From positions 1 through 10,072 of the forward strand of contig JAKAAZ010000129.1 in the NCBI GenBank assembly GCA_021802085.1: DNA of 10,072 nt, given 5' to 3'. A program made the translations under genes and the position numbers. Shown here one piece after another: positions 1-8,804 of the stretch. A model generated the notes under the pieces. It had not been told where the DNA came from and searched no databases. It worked only from the letters and a program-made list of their open reading frames with translations. The DNA comes from Acidobacteriota bacterium (GTDB taxonomy: Bacteria; Acidobacteriota; Terriglobia; Terriglobales; Acidobacteriaceae). Positions within the stretch are counted from its first letter, which is position 1; every line of letters starts with the position of its first letter.

Positions 1-1329
1 CATGACGACGATATTGGGAACGCCGCGCAGATAGCTGATGTCGAACAGGCCATGATGCGTAGGCCCATCGTCGCCGGAAAGGCCGGCGCGGTCCATGCAA
101 AATACGACGGGCAGGTTCTGCAGGCAGACGTCGTGAATGATGGGGTCGTAAGCGCGCTGCAAAAACGTGGAATAGATCGCGCAGAATGGACGCAGGCCCT
201 TCGTGGCCATCCCGGCGGCGAAGATGATGGCGTGCTCTTCCGCGATGCCCACATCGAAATAGCGTTTGGGGTAATGGGGACGGAAGAGATCGAGCGCGGT
301 GCCATTCGGCATCGCGGCGGTGATGGCTACGACTTTGTCATTGTGGTCGGCGAGCTTGACCATCGTTTCCGCAAACACTTCGGAGTAGGCCTTTTGGCCG
401 GCCGGCACGGTTTCGCCAGTCTCAGGATGGTACGGCCCCAAGCCGTGAAATTTCTTCTGCTTGTCGAGCGCGGGTTGAAAGCCGCGTCCCTTCTGGGTGA
501 GAGCGTGCAGAATAACAGGACGATTCTGCGTCTTGAGGAAGCGGAAGGTTTCAATCAGCAGCCCCAGGTTGTGACCATCGATGGGGCCGTAATACGTCAG
601 GCCAAATTCCTCGAAGATCAGCGACGGCAGCAACAATCCTTTGGCCGCTTCCTCGGCGCGGCGGACCACGTGGCCGACGGTCTTGCCGCCGATTTTCTCA
701 ATCAAGCGTCCGGCGCGGTCATGCAGGTACGCGTAGCGTTCATTGGTGACGATGCGATGCAAGTAGGAGGAAATGGCACCGACATTGCGATCGATGGACC
801 ACTCATTGTCATTCAGCACGATGATCAGCCGCTTGGTTTGGCTGGCAACGTTATTCAGGGCTTCATAGGAAATGCCGTTGGTGAATGCCGCATCTCCGGC
901 CAGCGCGATGACGTGCTCTTTGCCGCCATTCATGTCGCGCGCCACCGCCATGCCCAGTGCTGCCGACAAGGCCGTGCCCGCGTGGCCAGCGCCGTACACG
1001 TCATGCTCGCTTTCGGTGCGCAGCATAAAGCCGTTCAATCCATGGGGCTGACGCATGGTTTCAAAACGATCGCGCCGTCCGGTCAGCAGCTTGTGGATAT
1101 ACGCCTGATGACTAACGTCAAAGACAAAATGGTCCTTGGGAGTATCGAAGACAACATGCAGGGCCAGCGTCAGCTCCACCACGCCCAGATTGGGGCCGAG
1201 ATGGCCGCCTGTCTTGGCCAGCACGGCGATCATCCGCTCGCGAATCTCCTGCGCCAGCTGTTCCAGTTGCGGCAGGGTGAGCTGTTTTACATCGGATGGA
1301 GAATCAATGGTATCGAGAATGTTGCCCAT
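1..1329 (-). CDS. dxs: 1-deoxy-D-xylulose-5-phosphate synthase, N-terminal 443 residues (partial)
   Basis: This cytosolic thiamine-diphosphate enzyme condenses pyruvate with glyceraldehyde 3-phosphate, the first step of the MEP isoprenoid pathway. My reverse-strand translation is open throughout and matches Dxs: TGGHLGPNLG (His43), DVSHQAYIHK (His74), NDNEWSI (Asn175), IAEEHAI (catalytic Glu364), FLQRAYD (Arg392) and DRAG (Arg414). Each lies exactly six residues before its E. coli Dxs counterpart as I recall the numbering. The metal ligands Asp146 and Asn175 are kept, but the usual GDG of the cofactor motif reads GDA. Roughly 170-200 C-terminal residues lie beyond position 1. The ATG at 1329 is the only sensible start, because an in-frame TAA sits three codons upstream; no clear Shine-Dalgarno sequence precedes it. 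The acyltransferase gene lies upstream on the same strand, 122 nt away. Confidence 0.97.
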   Translation of the reverse strand, partial: MGNILDTIDSPSDVKQLTLPQLEQLAQEIRERMIAVLAKTGGHLGPNLGVVELTLALHVVFDTPKDHFVFDVSHQAYIHKLLTGRRDRFETMRQPHGLNGFMLRTESEHDVYGAGHAGTALSAALGMAVARDMNGGKEHVIALAGDAAFTNGISYEALNNVASQTKRLIIVLNDNEWSIDRNVGAISSYLHRIVTNERYAYLHDRAGRLIEKIGGKTVGHVVRRAEEAAKGLLLPSLIFEEFGLTYYGPIDGHNLGLLIETFRFLKTQNRPVILHALTQKGRGFQPALDKQKKFHGLGPYHPETGETVPAGQKAYSEVFAETMVKLADHNDKVVAITAAMPNGTALDLFRPHYPKRYFDVGIAEEHAIIFAAGMATKGLRPFCAIYSTFLQRAYDPIIHDVCLQNLPVVFCMDRAGLSGDDGPTHHGLFDISYLRGVPNIVVM

Positions 1330-1344
1330 GGTGGTTTAGGACGA

Positions 1345-1390
1345 GTGCCATCTTCCTGCGCCCACACAAGCAGATGCGCCGAGGTGGCAC
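1345..1390. repeat. Imperfect palindrome (hairpin) in the dxs leader
   Basis: GTGCCATCT at 1345-1353 pairs with AGGTGGCAC at 1382-1390 over 9 bp with one G-T wobble. A small internal bulge follows, then GCGC at 1358-1361 pairs with GCGC at 1376-1379 around a 14-nt loop. It lies in the non-coding gap between the acyltransferase and dxs. It could be a leader structure, a terminator-like stem without a T-run, or one copy of a short interspersed palindrome; only one copy is visible here. Confidence 0.5.
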
Positions 1391-1396
1391 GAGATT

Positions 1397-1415
1397 CTTC
1401 CCATACGGAAGTATA
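1397..1415 (-). promoter_or_regulatory. Possible dxs promoter region with a small inverted repeat
   Basis: On the minus strand a TATACT hexamer (1410-1415) could be a -10 box. It overlaps the inverted repeat CTTCC-N5-GGAAG (1397-1411), so an operator is conceivable. No good -35 hexamer is visible at the proper distance. It would give dxs a leader of about 75 nt that includes the palindrome at 1345-1390. Confidence 0.22.
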
Positions 1416-1451
1416 GCTGAGGAGTGGCCACGGGTTGTGTCGGCAAGCGAC

Positions 1452-2666
1452 CTATTCCGCTGCAACTTGCTTAGCAGCCAAGGTTTGTGTGGAAGTCCCG
1501 CGATAGCCGAAATATCGTTTCAGCCGCAGAAAGTGAACTTCGTACAGGTTGTAGCTAAGATAGGCGACCAGATATACCGCGGCGGCGTTGACGCAAAACT
1601 CCAACAGCACGGCCAGCGGCCTGGAATGCAAATAGGGCGTGAGGAAGATGCGCAAGCTGGCGCCGAGCATCCGCGATGTCAGTGTCGCAATCAGACGGGC
1701 AACGAATATGTGCAGCACGTAGATGCCGTAGCTGTACTTGCCCAGGCTACGGAGAAACGGCCAGCGAAAAATTCGATTGGCGACGGTTGCCGGTTCGAGC
1801 GCCGCGACCAGGACACCAATACATCCCAACGCGATGACCGTATAACCGAAGGTGGCGCCGAAGAAAAAGTCTCGCATGTCGCCGGCCAGGTGCCACAGCG
1901 TATAGGCGGCAATGATGGCCGCGCAAGCGAGCGCCAGCGGCACCATTCCTCGGCGTGGAAGCCAGCCGCTGTTGCCGCGAATCAACAGCGCCACGCAGCC
2001 GCCCAGCAGCAGCGTGTCCATACGGCAGGGCGTGAGCATAAAAATCAGCAGCGGCGACGTGCCATGCAGATAGAGCGCGATCCGCAGCAGAAGCGCAACA
2101 GCGGAGAGCGTCAGGGCGAGCGCGATCAGCCGACGGCGCCCGCGCACCAAAAATACCAGCAGCGGCCAGAACAGATAGAACTGTTCTTCCACGGCGAGCG
2201 ACCAGAAATGGTCCAGGTCCGCCCACGCGCCCGGATGAAAATCCGTCACCGGAAACCACAGGCTGGTGTTCTGCATGTAGGCGAGCAGCACGTATTGCCG
2301 ACCACCCCAGGCGAAATGCAGCCCGTGTCCAAGGACCAGCAAGAAAAATAAGAATCCATAATAGAGAGGAAAAATGCGCAAAAAACGCCGCATGTAAAAA
2401 CTGCGGAAGTAGTGCGGGTCATGAAGCGTGTCATAAAGAATGCCGGTAATGAGAAATCCGGAAAGAACGAAGAAGAGATCGACGCCAACCCAGCCCAGGC
2501 CACGCAGCGCGGAGAGCGAATCGCCGAACCGGCTGCCGGTGTGATTGTTGAACAGCATGAGGTGCGCGATCAGCACCAGCAGAATCGCCAGCCCGCGCAC
2601 GCCGTCCAACGCAGGCAGATGGCTGCGGGAAGGACCTGCAATTTCCACCGGCGGTTTTGCATTCAC
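1452..2666 (-). CDS. Acyltransferase family 3 integral membrane protein (OafA/NolL type)
   Basis: A multi-pass inner-membrane acyltransferase; family members usually transfer acetyl or other acyl groups to cell-surface polysaccharide or lipid sugars, but the acceptor here cannot be told. From the GTG start (404 aa) it shows the family hallmarks in order: LPALDGVRGLAILLVLIAHL near the N-terminus with the conserved His at residue 35, FFVLSGFLI (65-73), an RRFLRIFP arginine motif (93-100), HFWSLAVEEQFYLFWP (153-168) and SYGIYVLHIF (312-321), with about ten hydrophobic segments. The reading frame extends to an ATG at 2783 (443 aa). That adds 39 polar residues with no family match, has no Shine-Dalgarno sequence and would leave only 14 nt to the divergent hydrolase start. 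GTG 2666 has GGGAG 10 nt upstream and places the conserved motif near the N-terminus as in relatives. It is divergent from the hydrolase and upstream of dxs. Confidence 0.93.
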   Translation of the reverse strand: MNAKPPVEIAGPSRSHLPALDGVRGLAILLVLIAHLMLFNNHTGSRFGDSLSALRGLGWVGVDLFFVLSGFLITGILYDTLHDPHYFRSFYMRRFLRIFPLYYGFLFFLLVLGHGLHFAWGGRQYVLLAYMQNTSLWFPVTDFHPGAWADLDHFWSLAVEEQFYLFWPLLVFLVRGRRRLIALALTLSAVALLLRIALYLHGTSPLLIFMLTPCRMDTLLLGGCVALLIRGNSGWLPRRGMVPLALACAAIIAAYTLWHLAGDMRDFFFGATFGYTVIALGCIGVLVAALEPATVANRIFRWPFLRSLGKYSYGIYVLHIFVARLIATLTSRMLGASLRIFLTPYLHSRPLAVLLEFCVNAAAVYLVAYLSYNLYEVHFLRLKRYFGYRGTSTQTLAAKQVAAE

Positions 2667-2676
2667 TCGGGAGAGA

Positions 2677-2681
2677 CTCCC
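2677..2681 (-). promoter_or_regulatory. Ribosome binding site supporting GTG 2666
   Basis: Minus-strand GGGAG lies 10 nt before the GTG at 2666 and is the main reason for preferring that start over the ATG at 2783. It is one arm of an inverted repeat, GGGAG-AGA-CTCCC (2669-2681), so the site could be partly hidden by a short stem. Confidence 0.4.
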
Positions 2682-2690
2682 ATCCTTCGC

Positions 2691-2698
2691 AGTATAAA
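2691..2698. promoter_or_regulatory. Candidate overlapping divergent -10 elements
   Basis: The gap between the acyltransferase and the hydrolase contains AGTATAAA. Read on the minus strand it offers TATACT (2691-2696), which would start transcription about 18 nt before GTG 2666. Read on the plus strand it offers TATAAA (2693-2698), giving the hydrolase a leader of about 90 nt. Neither has a convincing -35 hexamer, so this is a weak call. Confidence 0.25.
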
Positions 2699-2784
2699 GT
2701 GCGCGCGATTGGATTTCCGGTTTTTGCAGCTCTCTGGATAGACTGAGAACAACTTTATCCACTGTACCTGAGCACCTTGTCATT

Positions 2785-2789
2785 GGGAG
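2785..2789 (+). promoter_or_regulatory. Ribosome binding site deciding the hydrolase start
   Basis: GGGAG lies 8 nt before the ATG at 2798. It favours this ATG over the in-frame TTG at 2777, which would put seven extra polar residues in front of the signal peptide. Confidence 0.7.
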
Positions 2790-2797
2790 AGCCAGCT

Positions 2798-4831
2798 ATG
2801 AAGTTTTCTATGGTCCGTTTTCTCCTTGCAGCCGTAGTTGCTGTTTGCGTGGCCGGCACCGCCCACGCGCAGGCGGATGGCACGCTGGTGCGGCCGCTGC
2901 TGAGCCAGCACCTGCAGTCACCCGATCTCGTGGCCGATGAATTGCGCCACTTCATGCTGAAGAAAGTGCCTCCGCTGGAGTTGCCCGCAACGCCTCAGCA
3001 GTGGGACAAGGAGGCGGCGCGTATCCGGGCGCACGAACTTTCCGTTCTCTATCACGGATGGCCGCAGCCATGGGTTGACTCCGCGCCGCAGTTTGAGAAA
3101 GCTGGAGTGATTGAAGGTGATGGTTACCGAATCGTCAAGCTTCGGTATCAGATAGTTCCCGGATTTTTCTCAACGGCATTGCTCTATGAGCCCGAACATA
3201 TGACCGGCAAGATGCCGGCGATTGTGAATGTGAACGGACACGGAGCCGGAGGCAAGGCCGTAGCGCATAAGCAGAAACGATGCATCAATTACGCGCGCCG
3301 CGGAATCCTTGCACTCAGTCTGGAATGGTTTGACTTTGGCGAACTCGACCAACCGGGAAATACGCACAACAATATCAAATTGCTCGATCTTGCCGGCTAT
3401 AACGGAGCGGGGCTGTTTTACCTGGAGATGCGCCGCGGCCTCGACTACCTCTACGACGATCCGGATGTAGACCGCTCCCGCATCGGTGTCACAGGAGTTT
3501 CCGGCGGCGGCTGGCAGACCCTCATGCTCAGTTCGCTCGACACGCGGGTGGGGCCTGCGGTGCCGGTAGCTGGATTCACCTCATTGACGACCTCGATCGA
3601 ACACCCTGAGTATGCGGGCAATGACGCTGAACAGAACCCACCTGATTTTCGGGAGGGTGTGGACTACGCGCAGCTGATGGCGACACGCGCACCGCGGCCA
3701 ACGCTGCTGATCTATAACGCGATGGACGATTGCTGCTATCGGGCCGGCGTCGTCAAGCAGGGCGTTTATACCGACATCCAGCCCTTCTTTAAGCTATACG
3801 GCAAGCCGGAGAATCTGCAGTGGCACTTGAACCTGGACCCGGGCACGCATAACTATGGGCTGGACAGTCGCGAGGCATCGTATAAGTTCTTCGATTCGGT
3901 ATTTCACATCGACGCATCGCCGAATGAGCTTCCCAACACGGATACGGAAGTGCGAAGCCTCGAAGATCTTGTTGTTGGGATTCCCAAGGACAACCTCACC
4001 ATCCTGTCGCTGGCACAGTCTCTGGCAAAACAGATCCACCATGAGGTTCCGGCACAACCGAGCGCGCAGTGGGCCGACTCGCAGCGAATGCTATTGAAGA
4101 AGGTCGTGCGCTACGATCCCGTCACAGTGACGCACGCATGGGCGATCAGCGCGACCCATGAAAAGGAACTGGAAAGCCATGCATATCGCTTCGAATTCAG
4201 CAACGGGCTCAGCGCTACAGGAGTGTTGTTCCGTGCGATTACGGACCCGGAAACGTCACCGACGACCATCCTGATTTCCGATTCCGGCATGCCATCGACA
4301 GTGGTGGACGTGGCCGATGCAGTGGACCGCGGACAGCGGGTGCTGGTGCTCGATCCGTTATTTTTTGGCGAGGATGCCGCCGACCAACACAAGCTGCACG
4401 CAAGTGCCTTCGCGCTGCTGTTGGATGCACTCGGCGAACGTTCATTGGGGCTGGAGTCGGCTCAGGTCAACGCGGTGGTTCGCTGGCTAGGCAAGGATCT
4501 GGATCACGGGTCCCCCACTCCAAATAACTATGCCGCGCACACTAGGTCGCCGGTGCCGCCAGTTCGCATCATCACAACCGGGCCGCGCTCGGAAACGATT
4601 GCCATGGTGACCGCGGCGATTCAGCCTGACCTGTTTTCAAAACTCGAAGCGCGGGAATCCATTCACAGTTTCCAGTATGCGTTCGACCATCCGCTCACAT
4701 TCGATGAGGCTCCAGAGTTGATGTGTCTCGACCTCTATCGCGACTTCGACTACAACACGTTGACCGCGATTGCATCGCCGGTGAAAGTGGACCTGTCGGC
4801 AACCGCGCCCCAGCGAATCTATTGGCATTGA
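2798..4831 (+). CDS. Secreted two-domain alpha/beta hydrolase, acetyl-xylan-esterase-like
   Basis: A predicted exported serine hydrolase of 677 aa. Residues 1-24 form a classic signal peptide with cleavage after AHA (AHA|QADG). The first alpha/beta-hydrolase domain (about 80-370) has an oxyanion region NVNGHGAGGK, the nucleophile elbow GVSGGG with Ser235, a likely catalytic Asp at 310 or 311 in NAMDDCCYR, and His351 in DPGTHNYGLD, so the triad looks complete. A second domain (about 460-640) has hydrolase-like strands (TTILISDSG, RVLVLDPLFFGE, VRIITTGPRSE) but no G-x-S-x-G, so it is probably non-catalytic. The closest resemblance I recognise is to long proteins annotated as acetyl-xylan esterase; the true substrate is unknown and a peptidase or other ester hydrolase is possible. 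It is convergent with acs, with 36 nt between the stop codons. The start is ATG 2798, by ribosome binding site and signal peptide. Confidence 0.85.
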   Translation: MKFSMVRFLLAAVVAVCVAGTAHAQADGTLVRPLLSQHLQSPDLVADELRHFMLKKVPPLELPATPQQWDKEAARIRAHELSVLYHGWPQPWVDSAPQFEKAGVIEGDGYRIVKLRYQIVPGFFSTALLYEPEHMTGKMPAIVNVNGHGAGGKAVAHKQKRCINYARRGILALSLEWFDFGELDQPGNTHNNIKLLDLAGYNGAGLFYLEMRRGLDYLYDDPDVDRSRIGVTGVSGGGWQTLMLSSLDTRVGPAVPVAGFTSLTTSIEHPEYAGNDAEQNPPDFREGVDYAQLMATRAPRPTLLIYNAMDDCCYRAGVVKQGVYTDIQPFFKLYGKPENLQWHLNLDPGTHNYGLDSREASYKFFDSVFHIDASPNELPNTDTEVRSLEDLVVGIPKDNLTILSLAQSLAKQIHHEVPAQPSAQWADSQRMLLKKVVRYDPVTVTHAWAISATHEKELESHAYRFEFSNGLSATGVLFRAITDPETSPTTILISDSGMPSTVVDVADAVDRGQRVLVLDPLFFGEDAADQHKLHASAFALLLDALGERSLGLESAQVNAVVRWLGKDLDHGSPTPNNYAAHTRSPVPPVRIITTGPRSETIAMVTAAIQPDLFSKLEARESIHSFQYAFDHPLTFDEAPELMCLDLYRDFDYNTLTAIASPVKVDLSATAPQRIYWH

Positions 4832-4867
4832 TGCAGCAGGGGCGCTGCCCGCGAGGACTGCGTCCAG

Positions 4868-6841
<1,974 letters not shown>

Positions 6842-6850
6842 TCCACAGGA

Positions 6851-7897
6851 TTATTGCACGGCTTCGTAGACAATCATCTTCGCCACCGGCTGGCCGTTTT
6901 CCTGCTGCTCCGGTGTGTACACCCGGTGCGTGACAGGATCGACGGCGAGGCTGTGAACTTTGTACTGCACGGGAAAGTCCTGCAGCTTGCGATAGTGGTT
7001 TGGGTCTTCTTCATGGAAGACCGATATGGCACCCCTGAAGCAAGCCACATAAATGCGGCGCAGGCCGGGATCGTATTTGATCACATCCGCACCGGCGGCC
7101 ATGGGCAGATATGCGATAGCCTTGTGCGTATCGAGGTTGAAGACGGTCATCAGGCTGTTGCCTTCACAGGAAAGAAAGGCGCGGCGGTGCTCCGGATCGA
7201 GCGTCATGCCATGGTTGCCGCGGCACCCTCCCACCGGATAGCTGGCAATGACATGGTCCGTGGCCGGGTCGATTTCGGCAAAGAGGTTTTGATCCTGAAG
7301 ATTGACGTAAATGCGACGGGCAACCGGATCGTATTGCGGCATGCCGGTTTCGCTGTTGAAGCGCAGGGTCTCGACGATTTTGTCCGTGCGCACATCGACG
7401 ACCGCAACCGCCTTCCCGCGTTCATCCGACACATAGACCTTGTGAAACGGCGCGGCGTAGGCGCTGCCGTCCGGCTTGGCTTCCGTAGGCAGCTTGGCGA
7501 TGACCTTCATCTGCTTCAGATCGACAACGCCGATTTTGTTTTCCAGCCAGTCCGATGTGTACACCCGATGCAGTTCCGGCACGTAGACGACACCCTCCAC
7601 GCCGGGCACTCCGGGAATCGCGTGAACCACCGTATTCGTCTTCATGTCCATGACATACAGAATGCCCGCGCCAAGGTAGGCGGACAGAAGATAATTGTCG
7701 GGCCTGTCGATTGTTAAGTAATCGAAGCGTTCTCCCGTCGGCCCGGGCAAGTCGATGGCGGCAATCCGCCGCAATGTGTTTCCAGCGCTGTGTGGCCCTG
7801 CCTGCGCGCCGGCTGGCAGGGCCACAGCGACAACAACGAGGGCGATACCTGCCAGGGACAGCAATCTTCGCTTAGCTTGCCGCAAGTCATCCGTCAT
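6851..7897 (-). CDS. Secreted YncE-like seven-bladed beta-propeller protein
   Basis: A predicted exported beta-propeller protein of 348 aa. The N-terminus has a KRR cluster, a hydrophobic core (about 12-28) and an AQA cleavage site near residue 33. It resembles the YVTN/YncE propeller family, whose members mostly lack a known reaction. The blade signature [D/P]-x-x-x-[R/H]-[R/K]-[I/V]-Y-V recurs around residues 64, 106, 149, 190, 234, 276 and 320 (for example DPVARRIYVN, DPGLRRIYVA, DPVTHRVYTP). The period is 41-44 residues, giving seven blades. Three cysteines (225, 244, 286) fall in the second half. ATG 7897 is preferred to the upstream in-frame start at 7948 because of a strong ribosome binding site and because it places the signal peptide at the N-terminus. 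The stop lies 9 nt before acs. Substrate and partner are unknown; binding or scaffolding is as likely as catalysis. Confidence 0.88.
   Translation of the reverse strand: MTDDLRQAKRRLLSLAGIALVVVAVALPAGAQAGPHSAGNTLRRIAAIDLPGPTGERFDYLTIDRPDNYLLSAYLGAGILYVMDMKTNTVVHAIPGVPGVEGVVYVPELHRVYTSDWLENKIGVVDLKQMKVIAKLPTEAKPDGSAYAAPFHKVYVSDERGKAVAVVDVRTDKIVETLRFNSETGMPQYDPVARRIYVNLQDQNLFAEIDPATDHVIASYPVGGCRGNHGMTLDPEHRRAFLSCEGNSLMTVFNLDTHKAIAYLPMAAGADVIKYDPGLRRIYVACFRGAISVFHEEDPNHYRKLQDFPVQYKVHSLAVDPVTHRVYTPEQQENGQPVAKMIVYEAVQ
7791..7826. repeat. Perfect 12-bp inverted repeat within the propeller signal-peptide region
   Basis: TGTGGCCCTGCC (7791-7802) is the exact reverse complement of GGCAGGGCCACA (7815-7826), with a 12-nt spacer. 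The arms lie about 72-107 nt into the propeller coding sequence, covering the end of the signal-peptide core, the predicted cleavage site and the first mature residues. The mRNA could form a strong GC-rich stem there. Chance in GC- and Ala/Gly-rich coding DNA is possible. Confidence 0.85.
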
Positions 7898-7904
7898 GTC
7901 CACA

Positions 7905-7912
7905 CTCCCTTT
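7905..7912 (-). promoter_or_regulatory. Strong ribosome binding site of the propeller gene
   Basis: Minus-strand AAAGGGAG lies 7 nt before ATG 7897. It decides the start against the upstream in-frame start at 7948, whose 17 extra residues precede the signal peptide. Confidence 0.75.
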
Positions 7913-8014
7913 GCCGCACGGTAACAATTTTCGCACTTTCTGCTGCATTCCCTGAAATTTGCGGCCTGCGTTGAATTCTCGTTGGGCGTGCGAACCTGTC
8001 TTGTCCGATCATTC

Positions 8015-8587
8015 TCACCTGGCTGGAAGTTGCGTCCGCACCTGCCCCAGCTCGCGCTGGATATTTTCCAGCCGAGCCACAATGTCGCCATAGTGCTGTT
8101 CCGCTTCGCTCGGGGTATGGCCTTCATTGTAGAAGGAGCCGTTCGGTTCCAGGACGCATTTTTTCACGCTCTCGAAGCCGTCGAAGCCCTGGCGGTGAAT
8201 CACGGACAGCAATTCGCTCTCCGTCAACAGTTCATGGCGCAGGGCAGTCTGGTCCAGAACTCCATCCCTGATCAGCACCTGCTCCGTGCCCTCCACCAGG
8301 CGATCGGCCTTGGGAGAACTATAGAGAAAGCGCACCACCAGCCAGTTGACGGTCAGCAGCGAGAGGGCTCCCACAATTCCGCCGGTAACGGAATTGTCGT
8401 TGCCGATCAGCGCGTTCTGCACCACGTTCGACAGGGACAGCAAGACGACCAGGTCAAAGGGATTGAGCTGTGCCAGTTCGCGTTTGCCAAAGATGCGCAA
8501 TAGAAAAATCAGGAAAAAATAGACGACCATGGGCCGAAGAATCTTTTCCAAAAGCGGAAGTTGCGGATGGAACATGCTTTCAAGCAC
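8015..8587 (-). CDS. DUF421 (YetF/YcaP-type) membrane protein
   Basis: A small integral membrane protein, 190 aa from GTG 8587, of the DUF421 family, whose biochemical role is not settled. Signatures are the segment GKRELAQLNPFDLVVLLSLS and the following SNVVQNALIGNDNSVTGG, both very typical. Three hydrophobic segments lie at about 20-34, 44-62 and 67-89. A soluble C-terminal domain (about 90-190) contains VLIRDGVLD and LLTESELLSVIHRQGF and ends in a charged, helix-forming stretch (ARLENIQRELGQVRTQL). The frame opens further upstream to a GTG at 8662, but GAAGGGAG 9 nt before GTG 8587 makes that start much better; ATG 8575 is a third option. It is divergent from ftsK. The propeller gene follows after 117 nt on the same strand, so co-transcription is possible but not shown. 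Confidence 0.9.
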   Translation of the reverse strand: MLESMFHPQLPLLEKILRPMVVYFFLIFLLRIFGKRELAQLNPFDLVVLLSLSNVVQNALIGNDNSVTGGIVGALSLLTVNWLVVRFLYSSPKADRLVEGTEQVLIRDGVLDQTALRHELLTESELLSVIHRQGFDGFESVKKCVLEPNGSFYNEGHTPSEAEQHYGDIVARLENIQRELGQVRTQLPAR

Positions 8588-8596
8588 GGCTGTGAT

Positions 8597-8604
8597 CTCC
8601 CTTC
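8597..8604 (-). promoter_or_regulatory. Ribosome binding site of the DUF421 gene
   Basis: Minus-strand GAAGGGAG is a near-perfect Shine-Dalgarno sequence 9 nt before GTG 8587. The upstream GTG at 8662 has nothing comparable, so this site selects the shorter protein. Confidence 0.65.
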
Positions 8605-8716
8605 GGGATTCTATGTTCTTCTCTTCATACACGTTCCAGTTAAGGACGGGAAGCGGGTTCACTGTTGACTACCCATGTGAGCCTGGCTGATTTTTCGCCC
8701 TCCCGACCTCGAATTC

Positions 8717-8725
8717 TGGCATAAT
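8717..8725 (+). promoter_or_regulatory. Candidate extended -10 promoter for ftsK
   Basis: TGGCATAAT matches the extended -10 form (TGn followed by five of six TATAAT bases). No -35 is evident, which extended -10 promoters tolerate. Transcription would begin near 8732, giving a leader of about 70 nt. The 8-bp word TCTGGCAT overlapping this site recurs 29 bp downstream (8715-8722 and 8744-8751). Confidence 0.35.
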
Positions 8726-8804
8726 CGGAATTGCTCTGGTGTCTCTGGCATTGGGTGGACGGCGACGATTCTGTCGGCTTTCGCTCAGTGTACAAAGCGC
8801 CCCC

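Noticed and set aside
1320..1335. Kozak-like context around the dxs ATG
   Set aside because: The CCACCATGG-like sequence is coincidental; the protein is bacterial and the ORF is plainly prokaryotic in context.
52..1416. Long plus-strand open frame of 454 codons opposite dxs
   Set aside because: It is the antisense shadow of a clearly real dxs frame and its translation resembles no known family. Such open shadows are common in GC-rich genes.
1296..2351. Plus-strand open frame of 351 codons opposite the acyltransferase
   Set aside because: It is very rich in Gln, Arg and His, has no domain resemblance and overlaps a gene with all its family motifs intact.
4833..4850. Possible terminator between the convergent hydrolase and acs genes
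   Set aside because: GCAGC/GCTGC and GGGC/GCCC can each form a short stem of 4-5 bp, but they exclude one another and no T-run follows on either strand.
8718..8735. Possible sigma-54 promoter (GG...GC) before ftsK
   Set aside because: The GG and GC doublets are 13 nt apart rather than the required 10.
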